Shown: positions 36,807-47,316, counted from the stretch's first letter. The stretch: DNA of 64,000 nucleotides from Massilia alkalitolerans DSM 17462 (GCF_000427785.1 NZ_ATYR01000008.1:1-64000); one strand, 5' to 3'. Numbers and translations: made by a program. The notes: a model not told the origin generated them from the letters alone.

Positions 36807-36989
36807 CTAGCGTCGCGCAGGCGTGCGGCGCAGGCCGTACCACAGCGCCGCCGCGACCGGCGCGCCCAGCGTGACGGCGGAGACCAGGTCCCAGACGCCG
36901 TCGCCCAGCAGGGCCGCGACCAGCCCGATGATGGTGAGAACGGCCAGCAACAGCGGCATGGCCCAGATCTGGCTGCGGCTGCGGATCAT
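36807..36989 (-). CDS. Small membrane protein coupled to the PepSY gene
   Basis: This 60-residue protein has two hydrophobic segments (about 10-33 and 38-52) and a basic C-terminus (R-R-T-P-A-R-R). It is of unknown function. Its ATG at 36989 overlaps the TGA of the PepSY protein in an ATGA junction, which supports translation and a role in the same iron-linked unit. It is too small to place in a family by eye. Confidence 0.7.
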   Translation of the reverse strand: MIRSRSQIWAMPLLLAVLTIIGLVAALLGDGVWDLVSAVTLGAPVAAALWYGLRRTPARR

Positions 36990-38146
36990 GGCGCCTCCGT
37001 GGAACGGGCCAGGGCCGGCTCGGCGAGGGCTGCCCTGCCCTGCTTCGCGGTCTTGCTCTTGCGGCTGCGCTTGAGCCACAGGTAGAGCCCACTGCCCAGG
37101 ATGATGATGGTCGCGATGTCGAGCAAGGCCCACAGCAGCTTCATGGCCTGGCCGCCGTAGTCGCCGAAATGCAGCGGCTGCGACAGCAGCAGCGCCGTCA
37201 GGTACCAGGGCAGCTCGCGGCGGTCGGTGATCTCGCCGGTGGCGGCGTCGATCAGCACCGGCTTGTACAGGCGCGAGCTGAAGGCCTCTTCGCCACGCAT
37301 GAAGATGCCGTAGTGGTGCGGGCTGCTGAAGGGCGTGCCCGGGAAGGCCACGAACGCGACCTTCATGCCCGGCTCGGCGGTTTCCGCGCGCACGATGGCC
37401 TCGTGGATCGAGGACATGTTGGTGACCTGCGGCTGGCCCTCGTAGGGCTTGAGCATCACGGCCAGTTCGTTGTTCTGCCAGTACTTGAGCAGCAGGTCGG
37501 CCCAGGTGTTGACCATGCCGGTGGCGCCCACCACGAAGACCCAGACCATGGTGACGATCCCGAGCAGGTTGTGCAGGTCGAGCCAGCGGATCACGCGGCT
37601 GCGCTCGCGGCGCACCTCGCCGAAATCGAGCTTGCGCATGAAGGGCGCGTACAGCACCACGCCGCTGACGACGGCGACGATCAGCAAAAAGCCCATGAAA
37701 CCCAGGAACAGCTGGCCGTACAGGCCGGCAAACAGGTCGACGTGCAGGCGCAGCATGGTCGACATGAAGGCGCCGCCTTCGAACGCCGGTTCGGTGATGA
37801 CCTTGGTGGTGCGGGCGTCAACCGCGATCGGCTTGTAGTGCTCGTCGTTCGGATGGTCGCCCAGGGTGACGTTCCAGATCGCCGGTTCATCGATTTCCTG
37901 CGACATGTACATCGCAATCTTGTTGGGGTAGAGCTCCTTGGCCGAGGCCAGCACGGCGTCAATGTTGCCGCGCGGAGTGTCGGCGGGCATGGCCGGCGCT
38001 TCGACGTCGGTGCCGAGCAGGTGGCCGATCTCGTGGTGGTAGATCAGCGGCAGGCCCGTCAGGCAGAGCAGCAGCATGAAGACGGTACAAACCAGGCTGC
38101 TCCATTTATGGATCCAGCTCCAGAGGCGCAGCTTATTTGGCGACAT
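36986..38146 (-). CDS. PepSY-associated transmembrane protein (iron uptake linked)
   Basis: This 386-residue inner-membrane protein has four or five hydrophobic helices, the first with W-S-W-I-H-K-W-S-S-L and later D-L-H-N-L-L-G-I, plus a periplasmic PepSY-type region (about 50-130). The family is repeatedly found beside siderophore receptors and some members reduce ferric-siderophores. It is divergent from such a receptor, with two Fur boxes in the 124-bp gap, so iron repression is likely. Confidence 0.9.
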   Translation of the reverse strand: MSPNKLRLWSWIHKWSSLVCTVFMLLLCLTGLPLIYHHEIGHLLGTDVEAPAMPADTPRGNIDAVLASAKELYPNKIAMYMSQEIDEPAIWNVTLGDHPNDEHYKPIAVDARTTKVITEPAFEGGAFMSTMLRLHVDLFAGLYGQLFLGFMGFLLIVAVVSGVVLYAPFMRKLDFGEVRRERSRVIRWLDLHNLLGIVTMVWVFVVGATGMVNTWADLLLKYWQNNELAVMLKPYEGQPQVTNMSSIHEAIVRAETAEPGMKVAFVAFPGTPFSSPHHYGIFMRGEEAFSSRLYKPVLIDAATGEITDRRELPWYLTALLLSQPLHFGDYGGQAMKLLWALLDIATIIILGSGLYLWLKRSRKSKTAKQGRAALAEPALARSTEAP

Positions 38147-38185
38147 AGGTGGGTGACATCGGACGTCGGAATCGACAAGTTCGGC

Positions 38186-38204
38186 AAATAATAATCGTTC
38201 TCAT
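38186..38204. promoter_or_regulatory. Fur box 1 (proximal to PepSY gene)
   Basis: A 19-bp site A-A-A-T-A-A-T-A-A-T-C-G-T-T-C-T-C-A-T matches the second box at 15 of 19 positions and has the AATnATT-like dyad of Fur operators. It lies 40 bp upstream of the PepSY gene start. Confidence 0.72.
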
Positions 38205-38229
38205 TTACACGCGCAAGCCAAAACGGATA

Positions 38230-38248
38230 GAATGACAATCATTCTCAT
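38230..38248. promoter_or_regulatory. Fur box 2 (proximal to siderophore receptor)
   Basis: G-A-A-T-G-A-C-A-A-T-C-A-T-T-C-T-C-A-T is a strong match to the Fur consensus centred on A-A-T-C-A-T-T. It lies 22 bp before the receptor start, where binding would block initiation. Confidence 0.82.
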
Positions 38249-38270
38249 TAAGAAAAACCGAGCCCCACCG

Positions 38271-40427
38271 ATGAAACTGTTCCGCCTCACTCCGATCGCC
38301 CTCGCCGCCGCGGCCTTTGCCGCACACGCCCAAGACACCACGTCCGAACCTGTCGCCACCGTCGTCGTCACCGCCTCGGCCGACGCATCCAGCCAGGGCT
38401 TGCCCTCCGCCTACGCCGGTGGCCAGGTTGCGCGCGGGGGCCGCCTCGGCCTGCTGGGCAACGTCGACATCATGGACACGCCCTTCAATTCCATGAACTA
38501 CACCCAGGCGCTGATCCAGGACCAGCAGGCCCGCAGCGTGGCCGACGTGGTGCAGAACGATCCCTCGGTGCGGGTGGCGCGCGGCTTCGGCAACTACCAG
38601 GAGCTGTACGTGATCCGCGGCTTCGCCGTCAACTCGGACGACCTGGCCTACAACGGCCTGTACGGCCTGCTGCCGCGCCAGTTCGTGGCCTCGGAGCTGC
38701 TCGAGCGCGTCGAAGTGCTGCGCGGCGCGAACAGCTTCGTGAACGGCGCGGCGCCGGGCGGCGGCGGCATCGGCGGCGCCATCAACCTGCTGCCCAAGCG
38801 CGCGCCGAACGCGCCCCTGAACCAGGTGACCGTGGGCGTCGAGACCGGCGGCCAGGCCTATGTGGCGACCGACTTCGCCAACCGCTTCGGCCAAGACGGC
38901 CGCCTGGGCGTGCGGGTCAACGCGGTGCGCCGCGAGGGCGACACCGCGGTCGACCGCGAGAACCGCGAACTGAGCCTGTATTCGGTCGGCGTGGACTACC
39001 GCGGACGCGGCTACCGCCTGTCGGCCGACGTCGGCCACCAGGACCACCAGCTGCGCGGCGCACGCCCGAGCGTGACGATGGCCGCCGGCGTGCCGATCAT
39101 CGCGGCACCAAGCAGCGACAGCAACTACGCCCAGCCCTGGACCTACTCCGGCGAGCGCGACACCTTCGGCACCCTGCGCGGTGAAGTGGATCTGCCGGGC
39201 GGCGCGGTGGCCTGGGCGGCGCTCGGCATGCGCAGCGGCATTGAGTCCAACATCATCTCCTCGCCGACGGTCACCAACGTCAACGGCAATGCCACCATGA
39301 CCCGCTTCGACAACACCCGCGAAGACAAGGTGCGTACCGGCGAAGTCGGCGTGCGCACCGAGCTCAAGACCGGTGCGGTCTCGCACAAGCTGAGCGCCTC
39401 GCTGTCGGGCTTCCATTCGGAGTCGAAGAACGCCTACGGGATGAGCGACTTCGCGGGCTTCGCCTCGAACATCTATCGTCCGATCGACGCGCAAGCGCCG
39501 TCGAGCGGTTTCTTCACCGGCGGGAACATGAACAACCCGCTCCTGACCAGCAAGGCGATCCTGTCGAGCTTTGCCGTGGCCGATACCCTTGGCTTCATGG
39601 ACGAGCGCCTGCTCGTGACCGTGGGCGCGCGCCACCAGACCATCAAGTCCTTCGGCTACGACTACAACACCGGCGCACCGAACGCGCGCTACGACGAAAG
39701 CGAAGTGACGCCGGTGGCGGGCATCGTCTACAAGCCCATGAAAGGTGTGTCGGTCTACGCCAACTACAGCGAGGCGCTGCAGCAGGGCCCGGTGGCGGCG
39801 GGCACCGACATCGTCAACCAGGGCGAGGTGTTCGCGCCCTTCGTTTCGCGCCAGAAGGAAATCGGCGTGAAGTATGACAGCGGCAAATTCGGAATGACCG
39901 CAGCCGTGTTCAGCACTGCGCAGCCGAGCGCCTACGTCCAGGACCGCCGCTTCGGCGTGTTCGGCGAGCAGCGCAACCGCGGCCTGGAGCTGAGCGTATT
40001 CGGCACCCCGGCACGCGGCCTGCGCCTGCTGGGCGGCCTGACCCTGCTGGAAGCCGAGCAGCGCCAGACCGCCGGCGGCGTCAACGAGGGCAAGGATGCG
40101 ATCGGCGTGCCGGACACCCAGCTGAACCTCGGCGCCGAATGGGAAGTGCCGGGCGTGCAGGGCCTGTCGCTCAATGCGCGCGCCCTGTATACCGCGACCC
40201 AGTACGCGGATGCGGCCAACACCCAGAAGCTGCCATCGTGGTCGCGCCTGGACATCGGGGCGAACTATCTGGTGCGCTTCATGGACCGCGACGTGACCCT
40301 GCGTGCGCGCATCGACAACGTCACGGACAAGAACTACTGGGCGTCGGCGGGCGGCTATCCGGGCTTCGGCTACCTGGTGCAGGGCGCGCCGCGCAGCGTG
40401 GTGGTGTCGGCGACGGTCGATTTCTGA
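38271..40427 (+). CDS. TonB-dependent siderophore receptor
   Basis: The 718-residue outer-membrane receptor has a signal peptide ending A-H-A-Q (about residue 21), a TonB-box region (T-V-V-V-T-A), a plug with R-G-F and V-E-V-L-R-G-A-N-S-F, and a barrel ending V-D-F. The plug-to-barrel text G-G-x-I-G-G-A-I-N is typical of siderophore receptors of the FhuE/FpvA type. The ATG at 38271 is chosen because the signal peptide starts there; an in-frame ATG at 38232 falls inside the Fur box. It is probably repressed by Fur and paired with the PepSY protein. Confidence 0.92.
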   Translation: MKLFRLTPIALAAAAFAAHAQDTTSEPVATVVVTASADASSQGLPSAYAGGQVARGGRLGLLGNVDIMDTPFNSMNYTQALIQDQQARSVADVVQNDPSVRVARGFGNYQELYVIRGFAVNSDDLAYNGLYGLLPRQFVASELLERVEVLRGANSFVNGAAPGGGGIGGAINLLPKRAPNAPLNQVTVGVETGGQAYVATDFANRFGQDGRLGVRVNAVRREGDTAVDRENRELSLYSVGVDYRGRGYRLSADVGHQDHQLRGARPSVTMAAGVPIIAAPSSDSNYAQPWTYSGERDTFGTLRGEVDLPGGAVAWAALGMRSGIESNIISSPTVTNVNGNATMTRFDNTREDKVRTGEVGVRTELKTGAVSHKLSASLSGFHSESKNAYGMSDFAGFASNIYRPIDAQAPSSGFFTGGNMNNPLLTSKAILSSFAVADTLGFMDERLLVTVGARHQTIKSFGYDYNTGAPNARYDESEVTPVAGIVYKPMKGVSVYANYSEALQQGPVAAGTDIVNQGEVFAPFVSRQKEIGVKYDSGKFGMTAAVFSTAQPSAYVQDRRFGVFGEQRNRGLELSVFGTPARGLRLLGGLTLLEAEQRQTAGGVNEGKDAIGVPDTQLNLGAEWEVPGVQGLSLNARALYTATQYADAANTQKLPSWSRLDIGANYLVRFMDRDVTLRARIDNVTDKNYWASAGGYPGFGYLVQGAPRSVVVSATVDF

Positions 40428-40445
40428 ACGCCGCCGAACGGCCCG

Positions 40446-41288
40446 TCAGAAGCGGACCTTGAGGTAGGCGGAAGGTCCGGTCAGCTTCAGGTCGAGGTCG
40501 GCGCTGCGTTCGCCGTTGCGGTGCAGGTCGATCTTCTGGATGCCGTAGTCGAGCACCAGGCCGACGTTCTTCGCCGCCATCCATTCGATGCCCGCGGCGG
40601 CGTTGACCACATGACCCTCGACGCTGCCGCCGTTGCGCTTGACCCCGCCCGCCTCGGCATACAGGCGCACCCTGTCGTTCAGCGCGTGGCGCCATGCCAG
40701 CTCGATGGTCGGCGCCCATACGCTGTCGCTGGCGGAACCGGACCCGCTCCAGCTGTAGGTCTCGACAGGCGCTTCGGCGCGCAGGTCGGCCTCGGCCGTG
40801 GCCGAGATCCTGGCGCGCAGGTGGGCCGCGCCCAGGCCGACCCCGAAGGCGTTCTTGCCCGAACCGAACCAGTATTTGTAGGCCAGGCGCGCCATCTCGA
40901 TGCGCAGATTGGCATCCGCGCGGATGCTGCCGCTGACCGGGCGGCCTTCGTAGACCGTGGCGCCGCTCGGCGCGGCGGCGTAGTCCTCGTCGAAGCGCCA
41001 GTAATCGAAGGACGCGCCATGGCGCTCGCCGAACAGCAGTTCGGCTTTCACGCGCGGCAGGGTGCCGTCGCCGAGCTTCTCGTCGGGCGTGTCGACGCGG
41101 CCGTAGCGGGTGTCGCCGCCCAGGTGGATCTTCGGTTCGGCATGGAAGGCGCCGACCGACAGGCTCATGCGGTCGAGCGCCGGCGACTGCTGCGCCTGGG
41201 CCATGCCGGCGGCGGCCGCGCCGAGCAGGATGGCGCCTTTTAAGAATTTTACGGATACGACGGACGTGCGTGATGCAGGGCGGGACAT
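40446..41288 (-). CDS. Outer-membrane beta-barrel protein
   Basis: This 280-residue protein has a signal peptide (cut near A-Q-A-Q, about residue 33) and alternating beta-strands ending in Phe (Y-L-K-V-R-F). That is the pattern of a small outer-membrane barrel of 8-10 strands. Family and cargo are not clear. The start at 41288 has G-G-A-G-T upstream; an earlier in-frame ATG is weaker. It converges with the siderophore receptor. Confidence 0.78.
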   Translation of the reverse strand: MSRPASRTSVVSVKFLKGAILLGAAAAGMAQAQQSPALDRMSLSVGAFHAEPKIHLGGDTRYGRVDTPDEKLGDGTLPRVKAELLFGERHGASFDYWRFDEDYAAAPSGATVYEGRPVSGSIRADANLRIEMARLAYKYWFGSGKNAFGVGLGAAHLRARISATAEADLRAEAPVETYSWSGSGSASDSVWAPTIELAWRHALNDRVRLYAEAGGVKRNGGSVEGHVVNAAAGIEWMAAKNVGLVLDYGIQKIDLHRNGERSADLDLKLTGPSAYLKVRF

Positions 41289-41427
41289 GAATACTCCGAT
41301 CATCAAGTGTGTTGTTCAGAAATGTCCGCCAGACTATGTCTAGCGCGACAACACCCTGATTATCGCAGTTATCAAAATATTATCCCGCACGATTGGCGAA
41401 TCTTGATTCTATAAATACGCGACGCCT

Positions 41428-42237
41428 TTAGTGCGGCCGCACGTCCTGCTTCAAGGCCGCCAGCGCCATCTTCTCCACCAGTCCCGGCGCCAGCAGCTTG
41501 AGGAAGCGCCCGATCTTCCCCTTGGCCGTCATCACGACCTCGCGCCGGCGCGCTTCCATCCCCGCGATGATCAGGCGCGCACACTCCTCCACGCTCATGG
41601 CCCGCTCTTCCTTCAAGGCGCTGGAACCCATCGCTTCGCCCTGCGCATTGAAGCCGCGGTAGCGGATCCTGGTCGCCACCACGCCTGGATAGGCGGTGGT
41701 CACGGACACGCCATGGCCCTTCATTTCGGCGCGCAGCGCTTCAAAAAAGCCGGTCATGGCGAACTTGGTGGCGCTGTAGGCGGTGCGCCCCGGCACCCCG
41801 ACCAGGCCGGCCAGCGAGGACACCGCGACGATGCGGCCTTGCGAGGCCTTCAGTGCCGGCAGCGCGGCCTGGGTGCACCAGACCGCGCCCCACAGGTTCA
41901 CGCGCATCAGCTCCTCGTACCAGGACAGGTCCTCGACTTCCTCGAACAGCGCATGCGCCGAGCGGCCGGCGTTGTTGACCAGGACGTCGATGCGCCCGAA
42001 ATGCTCGATGGCGCTGACCACCAGGCGCCGGCACTGGATCTGCACGCCGACGTCGGTCGGCACCACCAGGGTCTGCGCGCCCAGCGCGGCGCATTCGCCC
42101 GCCACCGTGTCGAGTTGGGCCGCGTTACGCGCCGCCAGCACCAGCGCCACGCCGGCGCCCTCCTTTGCCGCCAGCTGGCGCGCGATCTCGGCGCCGATGC
42201 CATCCGAGGCGCCGGTGATCACCACCACTCGCTTCAT
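41428..42237 (-). CDS. Short-chain dehydrogenase/reductase
   Basis: The 269-residue protein is a classical SDR. It has the nucleotide motif T-G-A-S-D-G-I-G (residues 8-15), N-N-A-G, an active serine in V-S-S-L-A-G, and Y-S-A-T-K as the catalytic Tyr-Lys pair. Substrate and cofactor preference are unknown. It starts with an ATGA overlap on the SPFH gene stop, so it belongs to that operon. Confidence 0.9.
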   Translation of the reverse strand: MKRVVVITGASDGIGAEIARQLAAKEGAGVALVLAARNAAQLDTVAGECAALGAQTLVVPTDVGVQIQCRRLVVSAIEHFGRIDVLVNNAGRSAHALFEEVEDLSWYEELMRVNLWGAVWCTQAALPALKASQGRIVAVSSLAGLVGVPGRTAYSATKFAMTGFFEALRAEMKGHGVSVTTAYPGVVATRIRYRGFNAQGEAMGSSALKEERAMSVEECARLIIAGMEARRREVVMTAKGKIGRFLKLLAPGLVEKMALAALKQDVRPH

Positions 42238-43169
42238 CGGAGGATGTCCGGCTGCTGCGACTTCACGATCTGCAGCGCGCTGGCGATCACGCTGCTCATG
42301 TCGCCCATGTTGGCCGGCACGATCAGCGAATTGTTGGTCTTGGCCAGCTTGCCGAAAGCGTCGACGTAGTGCTCGGCCACGCGCAGGTTGACCGCGTCCA
42401 TGCCGCCCGGTTCGCGGATCGCGGCGCCCACCTGGCGCAGCGCCGCGGCGCTCGCATCGGCCAGCGCGACGATGGCGCTGGCTTCGCCCTGGGCGCGGTT
42501 GATCGCGGCCTGGCGTTCGCCTTCGGAGCGGGCAATCGCCGCTTCGCGCTCGCCTGACGCAATGTTGATCTGTTCCTGGCGCCGGCCTTCGGAGGCCGCG
42601 ATCAGGGCGCGCTTCTCGCGCTCGGCGGTGATCTGGCGCTGCATCGCGTGCAGGATCTCGGCCGGCGGGGTCAGGTCCTTGATCTCGTAGCGCAGCACCT
42701 TGACGCCCCAGTTGGCGGCCGACTCGTCGATCGCGTTGACGATGGTGGTGTTGATGTGGTCGCGCTCCTCGAAGGTTTTATCCAGCTCCATCTTGCCGAT
42801 CACCGAACGCAGCGTGGTCTGGGCCAGCTGGGTGATGGCCTGGATGTAGTTCGAGGAGCCGTACGAGGCGCGCATGGCGTCGGTCACCTGGAAGTACAGG
42901 ATGCCGTCGACCTGCAGCTGGGTGTTGTCCTTGGTGATGCAGACCTGCGGCGGCACGTCGAGCGGGATTTCCTTCAGGCTGTGCTTGTAGGCGATGCGGT
43001 CGATGAAGGGCACCACGATGTTCAGGCCGGGCGCCAGCACGGCGTGGAACTTGCCGAGGCGTTCGACCACCACCGCGTGCTGCTGCGGCACCACGTTGAT
43101 GGTCTTGAAGATGAATACCAGCGCAATGATGAAGAACACCAGCGCCACAGTGCCGAACGTGAATTCCAT
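42234..43169 (-). CDS. SPFH/stomatin-like membrane protease-regulator (QmcA type)
   Basis: This 311-residue protein has one N-terminal membrane helix and a SPFH/band-7 domain (A-V-V-E-R-L-G-K-F-H to about residue 200). A coiled-coil tail contains repeated G-E-R-x-A-x-I-x-R-S-E-G-E. It matches QmcA/stomatin proteins, which form membrane microdomains. The partner NfeD lies upstream on the same strand. I chose the ATG at 43169, since A-A-G-G-G is properly spaced; the ATG two codons earlier abuts that site. Confidence 0.9.
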   Translation of the reverse strand: MEFTFGTVALVFFIIALVFIFKTINVVPQQHAVVVERLGKFHAVLAPGLNIVVPFIDRIAYKHSLKEIPLDVPPQVCITKDNTQLQVDGILYFQVTDAMRASYGSSNYIQAITQLAQTTLRSVIGKMELDKTFEERDHINTTIVNAIDESAANWGVKVLRYEIKDLTPPAEILHAMQRQITAEREKRALIAASEGRRQEQINIASGEREAAIARSEGERQAAINRAQGEASAIVALADASAAALRQVGAAIREPGGMDAVNLRVAEHYVDAFGKLAKTNNSLIVPANMGDMSSVIASALQIVKSQQPDILR

Positions 43170-43208
43170 GAGCATCCCTTATAAATGAGTATTAATTATT
43201 AGTTAGTC

Positions 43209-43631
43209 TTATGAATTAGCGAGGATCAGGCGGCTACCGCGCACCTCGACGATCCGGTAGTCCCCTGCTTCGGGCTGCGCATCGGGACCGAGTTCGACGT
43301 CCCACAGCGCGCCGCGGTACATCACGCGGGCGCGGCCATCCACCCAATGCGCTACGGCGACGCGCTGCCCGATGTCGAGGTTGACGTTGCGGTCGCGTGT
43401 CGCCTCGGACTTGGCCGGCTTGCCGAAGCGGCTGCGGTGCAGGAGCGCGGTTGCGGCCAGGCCGACCACTGCGGCCACCAGGGTCTGCATCGGGCCGCTG
43501 GCGCCCGCCACGGCGGCCAGCGCGCCGGCGCTCAGGCCGATCGCGATCATCAAGAGATAAAAGGTGCCGGTGAACAGTTCGGCGATCACGAGGATGCCGG
43601 CGACCACCAGCCAGCTCATCCAGTCGGACAT
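43209..43631 (-). CDS. NfeD-family membrane protein
   Basis: The 140-residue protein has two or three hydrophobic helices (about 5-75) and a C-terminal OB-fold NfeD domain (about 85-140, with G-Q-R-V-A-V and G-x-L-W-D-V). NfeD partners SPFH proteins, and this gene lies 39 bp upstream of the SPFH gene on the same strand, forming the usual pair. A-G-G-A-G lies six bases before the ATG. Confidence 0.9.
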   Translation of the reverse strand: MSDWMSWLVVAGILVIAELFTGTFYLLMIAIGLSAGALAAVAGASGPMQTLVAAVVGLAATALLHRSRFGKPAKSEATRDRNVNLDIGQRVAVAHWVDGRARVMYRGALWDVELGPDAQPEAGDYRIVEVRGSRLILANS

Positions 43632-43661
43632 GGGCGTCTCCTTCAGGGGGTTAGAAAAAGT

Positions 43662-43699
43662 AAAAAACCCCCGCAACCTGCAACAGGCGGCGAGGGTTT
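43662..43699 (-). terminator. Rho-independent terminator after ppsA
   Basis: On the minus strand, A-A-C-C-C-T-C-G-C-C-G-C-C-T-G pairs with C-A-G-G-T-T-G-C-G-G-G-G-G-T-T (one mismatch, two G-U pairs) around a 3-base loop and is followed by T residues. It lies about 135 bp past the ppsA stop and before the NfeD gene, separating the two transcripts. Confidence 0.78.
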
Positions 43700-43834
43700 C
43701 AGAATGTCGATGCGCTTGCTTATTGTGTGCTTTCTGGCAAAGAGTTATCGATGCCAGTGTAGCAGGTCCAGACAGGAATAAAAGATCCTCCGTTGACGTT
43801 TATCGCAGGCGCATAGACATACGGTTGAGGCTGA

Positions 43835-46273
43835 TCAAGCCCGGCCGGCAGCCAGCTTCTGCCAGGTCTCGATCACCGAGTCCGGATTGAGCGACATCGA
43901 CTCGATGCCTTGCTCCACCAGCCACTCGGCGAAGTCCGGATGGTCCGACGGCCCCTGGCCGCAGATGCCGATGTACTTGCCCTGGGCGCGGCAGGCCTTG
44001 ATGGCCAGGCTCAGCATGGCTTTCACGGCCGGGTCGCGCTCGTCGAAGTCCTTGGCCAGCAGCTCCATGCCGGAGTCGCGGTCCAGGCCCAGGGTGAGCT
44101 GGGTCAGGTCGTTCGAGCCGATCGAGAAGCCGTCGAAATACTGCAGGAACTGTTCGGCCAGGATGGCGTTGGAAGGCACTTCGCACATCATGATGACGCG
44201 CAGGCCGTTCTCGCCGCGCTTCAGGCCGTACTTCGCCAGCAGCTCGATGACCTTCTCGGCCTGGCCCAGGGTGCGCACGAACGGGATCATGATCTCGACG
44301 TTGGTCAGGCCCATGTCTTCGCGCACGCGCTTCATGGCCAGGCATTCCATCTCGAAGGACTCGGCGAAGTCCTCGGCCAGGTAGCGGGCGGCGCCGCGGA
44401 AGCCCAGCATCGGGTTTTCTTCGTCCGGCTCGTAGCGCGAACCGCCGATCAGCTTCTTGTACTCGTTCGACTTGAAGTCGGACAGGCGCACGATCACCGG
44501 CTTGGGCCAGAAGGCCGCGGCGATGGTCGCGACACCCTCCGCCAGCTTGTCGACATAGAAGGCGCGCGGCGAGGCGTGGCCGCGTGCCACCGATTCGACC
44601 GCCTTTTTCAGGTCGACGTCGATGTTCGGGTACTCGAGGATGGCCTTCGGGTGCACGCCGATGTTGTTGTTGATGATGAACTCGAGACGCGCCAGGCCGA
44701 CGCCGCCGTTCGGCACCGACTGGAAGTCGAAGGCCAGCTGCGGATTGCCGACGTTGAGCATGATCTTGGTCGGGATCGGCGGCAGTTCGCCGCGCGAGAC
44801 TTCGGTGATCTCGGTTTCCAGCAGGCCGTCGTAGATCTTGCCCTCGTCGCCTTCGGCGCACGACACGGTAACAAACGTGCCGTCCTTCAGGGACTCGGTA
44901 GCATCGCCGCAGCCGACCACGGCCGGCACGCCAAGTTCACGCGCGATGATCGCCGCGTGGCAGGTACGGCCGCCCCGGTTGGTGACGATGGCCGAGGCGC
45001 GCTTCATGACCGGTTCCCAGTTCGGGTCGGTCATGTCGGCCACCAGGACGTCGCCCGGCTGCACGCGTTCCATCTCGCTCGGGTCGTGGATCACGCGCAC
45101 CGGACCGGCGCCGATCTTCTGGCCGATCGCGCGGCCGCTCGTCAAGACGGTGCCGGTGCCCTTCAGGCTGAAGCGCTGCTGGGCGTCGGTGGCCTTCTGC
45201 TGCGACTTCACGGTTTCCGGACGCGCCTGCAGGATGTACAGCTTGCCGTCGCGGCCATCCTTGCCCCACTCGATGTCCATCGGACGGCCGTAGTGGTTCT
45301 CGATGATGACGGCGTACTTGGCCAGCTCGACCACTTCGGCGTCGCTCAGCGAATAGCGGTTGCGCATCTCGATCGGCACGTCGACGGTGCGCACCGAGCG
45401 GCCAGCCTTGGCTTCGCTGGTGAACTCCATCTTGATCAGTTTCGAACCGATGTTGCGGCGGATGACAGGCAGCTTGCCCTGGGCCAGCATCGGCTTGTGG
45501 ACGTAGAATTCGTCCGGGTTCACCGCGCCCTGCACCACCGTCTCGCCCAGGCCGTAGCTCGAGGTGACGAAGACTACATCCTTGAAGCCCGATTCGGTAT
45601 CGATGGTGAACATCACGCCCGCGGCGCCCGTGTCCGAACGCACCATGCGCTGCACGCCGGCCGACAGCGCCACTTCGGCGTGGGTGAAGCCCTTATGGAC
45701 GCGGTAGGAGATTGCGCGGTCGTTGTAGAGGGAGGCGAAGACGTGCTTCATGGCTTCGAGCACGTTGTCGATGCCGACCACGTTCAGGAAGGTCTCCTGC
45801 TGGCCCGCGAAGGACGCGTCCGGCAAGTCTTCGGCGGTGGCCGAGGAGCGCACGGCGAAGGAGACTTCGGTATCGGAATCGGCGACCAGGCGCTCGTAGA
45901 AGGCGCGGATTTCCTGTTCCAGGCGCGGCTGGAACGGGGTGTCGACGATCCACTGGCGGATCTCGGCGCCGGCGCTGGCCAGCGCGCGCACGTCGTCGAT
46001 GTCCAGGCCTTCCAGGCGCGTGGCGATGCGCTGGGCCAGCGAAGGCCCGCCAATGCTGTGCTCCAGGAAGTCGCGGAAGGCGTCGGCCGTGGTGGCGAAG
46101 CCGCCCGGCACGCGCACGCCGGCGCTGGCCAGCTGCGAGATCATCTCTCCCAGCGAGGCGTTCTTGCCGCCGACCGACTCGACGTCGGTCATGCGCAGGT
46201 TTTCGAACGATGCTACGTAGACCCGTGATGCTTGCTCAGGCTCCTTCAATGCTGCTACAGACAGGTTAGTCAT
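43835..46273 (-). CDS. ppsA: Phosphoenolpyruvate synthase
   Basis: The 812-residue enzyme forms phosphoenolpyruvate from pyruvate and ATP for gluconeogenesis. The N-terminal ATP-grasp-like nucleotide domain begins with [10 protein letters not shown]. The swivelling phosphohistidine domain has H439 in [13 protein letters not shown]. The C-terminal PEP-binding barrel carries [11 protein letters not shown] near the end. Length matches the family. It is divergent from its regulator ppsR across 182 bp. Confidence 0.97.
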   Translation of the reverse strand: MTNLSVAALKEPEQASRVYVASFENLRMTDVESVGGKNASLGEMISQLASAGVRVPGGFATTADAFRDFLEHSIGGPSLAQRIATRLEGLDIDDVRALASAGAEIRQWIVDTPFQPRLEQEIRAFYERLVADSDTEVSFAVRSSATAEDLPDASFAGQQETFLNVVGIDNVLEAMKHVFASLYNDRAISYRVHKGFTHAEVALSAGVQRMVRSDTGAAGVMFTIDTESGFKDVVFVTSSYGLGETVVQGAVNPDEFYVHKPMLAQGKLPVIRRNIGSKLIKMEFTSEAKAGRSVRTVDVPIEMRNRYSLSDAEVVELAKYAVIIENHYGRPMDIEWGKDGRDGKLYILQARPETVKSQQKATDAQQRFSLKGTGTVLTSGRAIGQKIGAGPVRVIHDPSEMERVQPGDVLVADMTDPNWEPVMKRASAIVTNRGGRTCHAAIIARELGVPAVVGCGDATESLKDGTFVTVSCAEGDEGKIYDGLLETEITEVSRGELPPIPTKIMLNVGNPQLAFDFQSVPNGGVGLARLEFIINNNIGVHPKAILEYPNIDVDLKKAVESVARGHASPRAFYVDKLAEGVATIAAAFWPKPVIVRLSDFKSNEYKKLIGGSRYEPDEENPMLGFRGAARYLAEDFAESFEMECLAMKRVREDMGLTNVEIMIPFVRTLGQAEKVIELLAKYGLKRGENGLRVIMMCEVPSNAILAEQFLQYFDGFSIGSNDLTQLTLGLDRDSGMELLAKDFDERDPAVKAMLSLAIKACRAQGKYIGICGQGPSDHPDFAEWLVEQGIESMSLNPDSVIETWQKLAAGRA

Positions 46274-46455
46274 GGTGATACACCCTTACTTGAGATAGAA
46301 ACCTTTTGGCTGCTAAATGCATCGTGCGGGACGACGGGGTGTTCTTGTTATTCTGGCCGTCGTGCAGCACAATGCAGAACCGTTGCCGAGCATTTTACCG
46401 CGTGAGCGGCAAACCACGCTGCAACTTTGTCAGGACGACTTAGTATTTCGACACC

Positions 46456-47316
46456 ATGATCGTAGAAACCACCGCTTCGCCCGCCCCGGGTTCCGCCCCC
46501 TCCTCGCGCACCGTCTTCTTCGTCTCGGACGGGACCGGCATCACGGCGGAGACCTTCGGCCACGCAGTGCTGAGCCAGTTCGAGATGCGTTTCCGCCAGA
46601 TCCGCCTGCCCTTCATCGACTCGGTCGACAAGGCGCACGAGGCCGCGCGCCGGATCAACGACAGCTTCGCGCGCGACGGCCAACGGCCGATCGTGTTCTC
46701 GACGCTGGTGAAGCATGACCTGTCGAGCATCATCCGGGCTGCGCGCGGCATGCACATGGACCTGTTCCAGACCTTCGTGTCGCCGCTCGAGCAGGAACTG
46801 GGCGTCAAGTCGACGCACACGATCGGGCGCATCCACAATGCAGTGGACACCGAGGAGTACAAGAACAGGATCGAAGCGATCAACTTTTCGCTGGCCCATG
46901 ACGATGGTCAGTCGCACAAGAACCTGGCCGAGGCGGATGTGATCCTGGTCGGGGTGTCGCGCTCGGGCAAGACGCCGACCAGCCTCTACCTGGCGATGCA
47001 ATATGGCCTGAAGGCAGCGAACTATCCCTTGATCCCCGACGACTTCGAGCGCGGCAAGCTGCCCTCTTCGCTGCCGCCGTTCAAGGCCAAGCTGTTCGGG
47101 CTGACCATTACCCCGGAGCGCCTCTCGCAGATCCGCAACGAGCGCCGCGCCGGCAGCAAGTATGCGTCGATCGAGAATTGCCGCTACGAAGTGAACGAGG
47201 CGGAAGCGATGATGCGCCGCGAGGGCATCCGCTGGCTGTCCTCGACCACCAAGTCGATCGAGGAAATCGCCACGACGATCCTGCAAGAGATCAAGCCGGA
47301 CCGCCGGGAATACTAA
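46456..47316 (+). CDS. ppsR: PEP synthase regulatory kinase/pyrophosphorylase (DUF299)
   Basis: The 286-residue protein has the DUF299 landmarks: [12 protein letters not shown] at the N-terminus, the P-loop [10 protein letters not shown], and A-N-Y-P-L-I-P-D-D. It switches PEP synthase off by ADP-dependent phosphorylation and on by phosphate-dependent removal. Location divergent to ppsA supports this. No obvious terminator follows; only a 5-bp hairpin (A-G-C-C-C/G-G-G-C-T) occurs near 47380. Confidence 0.95.
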   Translation: MIVETTASPAPGSAPSSRTVFFVSDGTGITAETFGHAVLSQFEMRFRQIRLPFIDSVDKAHEAARRINDSFARDGQRPIVFSTLVKHDLSSIIRAARGMHMDLFQTFVSPLEQELGVKSTHTIGRIHNAVDTEEYKNRIEAINFSLAHDDGQSHKNLAEADVILVGVSRSGKTPTSLYLAMQYGLKAANYPLIPDDFERGKLPSSLPPFKAKLFGLTITPERLSQIRNERRAGSKYASIENCRYEVNEAEAMMRREGIRWLSSTTKSIEEIATTILQEIKPDRREY

